DNA of 64,000 bases from Deltaproteobacteria bacterium (GTDB lineage: Bacteria; Desulfobacterota; Desulfuromonadia; Geobacterales; Geobacteraceae): the NCBI GenBank assembly GCA_021847245.1, contig JAJZUC010000002.1, forward strand, positions 62,001-126,000, written 5' to 3'. The stretch's first letter is position 1; the number at the start of each line of letters is the position of its first letter. The translations under genes and the position numbers were made by a program. Positions 60,959 to 64,000 of the stretch are shown here, in pieces. The notes under the pieces were generated by a model. It saw nothing but the letters and a program-made list of their open reading frames with translations, ran no database searches and was not told where the DNA came from.

Positions 60959-63538
60959 ATGAAAAAGCTTTCCAACTTCATTGTGGTTTGCACGTGCGGC
61001 ATCACGGTACTCATGGTTCTGCTCATGTACCTGCTGGTTTCGCTGGGTTACGAGCAGATCGTGGAACGGCGGGTGGAAAAAAATGCCAAGACCGTTGCGG
61101 ACATGACCTTCAACGCTCTCTATCAGGTCATGAGGAAAGGGTGGTCCCAGAAGGAGGTCTCCGAATTCCTCGACAGCAACAGGCGACTCTTCAGCGGTAC
61201 CAACGTAAGCGTCGTCGTCTACCAGAACGAGGCTGCCGCTGCCCGTCAGGGGCGCAGCTTTGACGTGATGCCCGACCAGAGCGTCCGGGACGTGTTCAGA
61301 AACGGCATGCAGAGAAGCTTTCGGGCCGGCTCCGTCATCAGGCATGTCTATCCCCTCGTAGCCTCCGCCGAATGCCTCGGCTGCCATACAGAGGCCCGCA
61401 GCGGCGAGGTCCTCGGCGTAATAGACTCCCGCATCGACATTGCCGAAGAGCTGAACGATGCCCGTCGCAAGATCTTCGTGTTACTGGCGATAGTTGCGCT
61501 CTTGCCCCTGTCGGCGGTCTTTCTCCTGGCAAATGCCTTCAGCCGAAGAGTGCGCAGCTCGGTGGCGGATCTTCACAACCGGATCACGGGGGTTAACCGG
61601 ATAAGCGACCTGAGAACGCTTGAGTTTCAGGATCTCAGACTGGGCTTCACAGAATTCTCCGATCTGTTCGACGAGATGAAGATGATCGTCGGCAAACTTC
61701 GGGATGTGGCCATAGACAAGGATGTCCTGGAGTTCGAGGTCAAACTCCTCGAACGGTTCATCATCACGTCCGAGGTCGTCAGGGACTGGAAGGCCCATGT
61801 GAACCATATTCTCATCGAGATCAACGCGATCATGGAGACCTACTTCTTCTTCTCGCTCTTCATGGTCGGCGAAGAGTCCTACGATCTGGAGGTATTCTGG
61901 CGCAACACCCCCAGCGGGCATATAAAGGGGATTCTGGAGACGATCCTCCGGGACAGGCTTGCCAAGAGCCCCCGCTTCCAGCATATCGAACCGCAACAGC
62001 TGCACATTATCCACAACGTGGCCCTGCCCCTGGCAACTCTCCCCGAACTGCGGGAGGAGGAGCTGGAACTGCAGACCAAGGCCCTGTTCCTCGAAGCTCC
62101 GCGCATAGGGGGGATCGTCGGGATCGGCGTCGTCTCGGAACTGGCGCAGTATCCGGCGCGGGCGCTGGTGATCGAGAGCATCCTCGCCACCCTGCTCAAT
62201 GTGGTCGGTTCGGTGAAGGCCATTTACCGCTACACCAAAGAGCTCGAATTCTACGCGACCAGGGATCCTCTCACCAACCTCTACAACCAGCGCGTCTTCT
62301 GGGAACTGCTCGGCAATGAGCTCGACAGGGCGGCCAGGCACGACTACAGCTTTGCGCTGCTTCTCATCGACATCGACAACTTCAAGATCGTCAACGACTC
62401 ATACGGTCATGCCTTCGGCGACCGGATGCTCCAGGAGATCAGCGAAAGCATGAAGTCTGCGCTCAGGCGGGGGGATATCCCGGCCCGCTACGGCGGGGAT
62501 GAATTTGCGGTGATCCTTCCCGAAACCGACGGGCAGCAGGCGTACCTTGTGGCGAAACGGATAATAGACGATTTGAACGAGCTCTCAATCCAGGCCCCCG
62601 ACGGCGAGAGCCTGAAAGCCACTGTCTCCATCGGTATCTCCCTGTTCCCCACCCATGGGAAAACTTCGAAGGAACTCTTCATGATGGCCGACAACATGCG
62701 GTACAGGGCCAAGGCATCGGGGAAGAACCAGGTCTCTATCCCCACGGACGAGGATCTTGCCGAGGTCTACCGGACGATCGGCGAAAAAAACATCCTGATC
62801 ATGAAAGCCATCGAGGGGCGGCGCATCGTCCCCCACTTCCAGCCGATCGTTAATGTCCAAAGCGGCGTGGTTGAGGCCCACGAGGTCCTCATGCGGATAA
62901 ATCTCCCCGAAAAGGTCATGCGCGCCGAGGAGTTCGTCCACATTGCCGAAGCAATGGGGGTCATCAGCAAGATGGACTACATCCTCATGGAAAAGGTATT
63001 CGAAAAGGTCAGTGAAACCGCATACCGCGGCTATATTTTCATCAACATCTCGCCCAAGGCCCTGATACTGAACGAATACATCCCGACATTGCGCAGACTG
63101 ACGAAAGAATACGGGATCGATCCCTCCAGGATCGTCTTTGAAATCACCGAACGGGAGACGGTGAAGAACCTGACGCTTCTGGAGCGCTTTGTCCTCGATC
63201 TCAAATTCGAGAACTACAAGTTCGCCATAGACGACTTCGGCTCCGGCTTTTCGTCATACCAGTACCTGAAGCGCTTTCCGGTGGATTTCATCAAGGTCGA
63301 GGGGGACTTCGTCAGGGGGATGGCCGGCGGAGGCGCTATGGACATCTCCATTGTCAGGAGCATCGCGACCCTTGCCCATGGGCTCGGCATCAAGACGGTG
63401 GGGGAGTACGTGGAGAGCGAGGAAATTCTCAACGCCGTCGGCGAGGTCGGTCTCTCCTATGCCCAGGGATTCCACGTCGGCGTGCCGTCTCCCGATCTTG
63501 TCATCGATGGACGGGTACCCGTACCCAGCCGCGATTAG
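60959..63538 (+). CDS. Periplasmic-heme sensor GGDEF-EAL protein
   Basis: ATG at 60959 (MKKLSNFIVV). Residues about 8-30 form TM1; a periplasmic region follows with CLGCH near residue 138 (a c-type heme motif), then TM2 at about 180-200. A ~230-residue linker region has no named domain. The GGDEF domain has RYGGDEFAVILPETDG and an I-site RRGD five residues upstream. The EAL domain has EVLMR, DDFGSGFSSYQYL and EITERETV. All catalytic positions look intact, so it may both make and degrade c-di-GMP in response to a heme-bound or redox signal. 859 residues. Confidence 0.88.
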   Translation: MKKLSNFIVVCTCGITVLMVLLMYLLVSLGYEQIVERRVEKNAKTVADMTFNALYQVMRKGWSQKEVSEFLDSNRRLFSGTNVSVVVYQNEAAAARQGRSFDVMPDQSVRDVFRNGMQRSFRAGSVIRHVYPLVASAECLGCHTEARSGEVLGVIDSRIDIAEELNDARRKIFVLLAIVALLPLSAVFLLANAFSRRVRSSVADLHNRITGVNRISDLRTLEFQDLRLGFTEFSDLFDEMKMIVGKLRDVAIDKDVLEFEVKLLERFIITSEVVRDWKAHVNHILIEINAIMETYFFFSLFMVGEESYDLEVFWRNTPSGHIKGILETILRDRLAKSPRFQHIEPQQLHIIHNVALPLATLPELREEELELQTKALFLEAPRIGGIVGIGVVSELAQYPARALVIESILATLLNVVGSVKAIYRYTKELEFYATRDPLTNLYNQRVFWELLGNELDRAARHDYSFALLLIDIDNFKIVNDSYGHAFGDRMLQEISESMKSALRRGDIPARYGGDEFAVILPETDGQQAYLVAKRIIDDLNELSIQAPDGESLKATVSIGISLFPTHGKTSKELFMMADNMRYRAKASGKNQVSIPTDEDLAEVYRTIGEKNILIMKAIEGRRIVPHFQPIVNVQSGVVEAHEVLMRINLPEKVMRAEEFVHIAEAMGVISKMDYILMEKVFEKVSETAYRGYIFINISPKALILNEYIPTLRRLTKEYGIDPSRIVFEITERETVKNLTLLERFVLDLKFENYKFAIDDFGSGFSSYQYLKRFPVDFIKVEGDFVRGMAGGGAMDISIVRSIATLAHGLGIKTVGEYVESEEILNAVGEVGLSYAQGFHVGVPSPDLVIDGRVPVPSRD

Positions 63539-63564
63539 CCTGTCAGACTTCAGCCTGAACCGCT

Positions 63565-63580
63565 GAGAGCCTTGGCTCTC
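63565..63580 (+). terminator. Hairpin after the GGDEF-EAL gene
   Basis: GAGAGCC and GGCTCTC form a 7-bp stem with a TT loop, followed by ATTTC. It lies 27 bp after the stop. Without a longer T-run the termination is uncertain. Confidence 0.45.
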
Positions 63581-63819
63581 ATTTCGACCAGACCAACCCT
63601 CCCGGCCTTGAACGCCGCCGCCGAGGCGGCGTGATGGCTCTCTTTTCCTGCCTCCTGCCCCCACATGTTAACGCCGGCACAAGGATCACGCCCCTCCCGG
63701 ATGGACAGCGGGAAATTTAATTCTGCATCATTTTCCCAGTAGATATGAGAGGTCGCAATGACAAGCTTCCAGGATAACGATCTTGCATGCCAAGGCTTTC
63801 AAAGATCAAGCTGATTATC
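63581..63819. other. Intergenic stretch with a GC-rich hairpin
   Basis: No gene is visible. CGCCGCC/GGCGGCG arms near 63620-63640 form a second hairpin. The rest lacks recognisable structure. Confidence 0.4.
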
Positions 63820-63952
63820 ACCAATCTTCCGCCGTGAGTTCCCCCCCCTTTGACAAAGGGGGGCAGGGGGGGATTTTCTTGCGGAAATAAAGGCAAATCC
63901 CCCTAAATCCCCCTTTGTCAAAGGGGGACTCGATATTGCGGAAGATTGGTAC
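63820..63952. repeat. Large nested palindromic element (133 bp)
   Basis: Outer arms ACCAATCTTCCGC (63820-63832) and GCGGAAGATTGGT (63940-63952) are perfect reverse complements. Inside are CCCCCTTTGACAAAGGGGG-type palindromes on both sides and ATCCCCC blocks flanking a ~25-bp centre. Such CCCCCTTTGTCAAAG repeats occur in many bacteria as miniature elements. No ORF is present. Confidence 0.8.
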
Positions 63953-64000
63953 TTCGGCAAGATCAATGACCTCCTTTATTCATACATCACCTTTTTTTGT

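Overview
The window looks like chromosomal DNA of a GC-rich deltaproteobacterium, most likely a Geobacter relative (Desulfuromonadota). This is an inference from content: HD-GYP and GGDEF/EAL proteins, CxxCH heme motifs, a selenoprotein, sigma-54-type promoters, and strong enrichment for periplasmic copper/silver handling. Almost the whole 64 kb is accessory DNA: four RND efflux permeases with partners, two multicopper oxidases, many small His/Met/Cys-rich lipoproteins and peptides, and between these many decayed gene pieces and palindromic repeats.

Layout. 1-2.0 kb: 3' part of a GrdB-like selenoprotein with an in-frame UGA and adjacent SECIS-like hairpin, a rubredoxin-type zinc-ribbon membrane protein and a methyltransferase. 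2.0-5.3 kb (minus): an ArsR repressor with a 31-residue CGCGC peptide, an internally deleted sulfide:quinone-oxidoreductase-like gene, a methyltransferase, two gene fragments and a Spy-like protein. 5.5-12.1 kb: an HD-GYP protein, then a minus-strand cusB-cusA-PII-PCYCGC operon. 12.2-17.4 kb: two multicopper oxidases, a metal-binding lipoprotein and a TolC protein. 17.4-21.6 kb (minus): a degenerate HD-GYP paralogue, an M23 peptidase, cysK, and a cluster of tiny lipoproteins plus a di-heme lipoprotein behind a sigma-54-like promoter. 22.0-25.3 kb (minus): porin, PstS-like protein and chemoreceptor.

25.6-29.0 kb (plus): an apparent sigma-54 operon of two membrane-tethered HMA metallochaperones, a DUF2318 protein, a MacB/FtsX permease and a LolD-type ATPase. 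I consider this the best candidate for an under-described metal system; a broken copy lies at 41.1-41.9 kb. 29.0-36.8 kb: a receiver-like protein, an orphan FlgC, a complete cusCBA operon, and small copper-binding proteins. 36.9-40.8 kb: GerMN lipoprotein, outer-membrane protein, small membrane proteins and TerC.

42.0 kb: tRNA-Gly(GCC), followed by a mosaic of decayed genes (Nudix, DUF3427 helicase remnants, BglII-like nuclease with a frameshift, HipA-like kinase, truncated RhuM, NifU fragment) and the first of two ~160-bp MITE-like elements. 46.8-57.9 kb: six translationally coupled or closely spaced genes forming two tandem tripartite RND pumps. 58-64 kb: an AAA/DUF4143 ATPase, the second MITE copy, a hypothetical membrane protein, a glutamate-dehydrogenase fragment, a heme-binding GGDEF-EAL protein and a large palindromic repeat.

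Together the genes suggest layered defence against Cu/Ag and related metals: periplasmic binding and oxidation, RND export across the outer membrane, PII and ArsR control, and a putative ABC/DUF2318 redox-metal module. No assignment was checked by database search; family calls rest on motifs and remembered family patterns.
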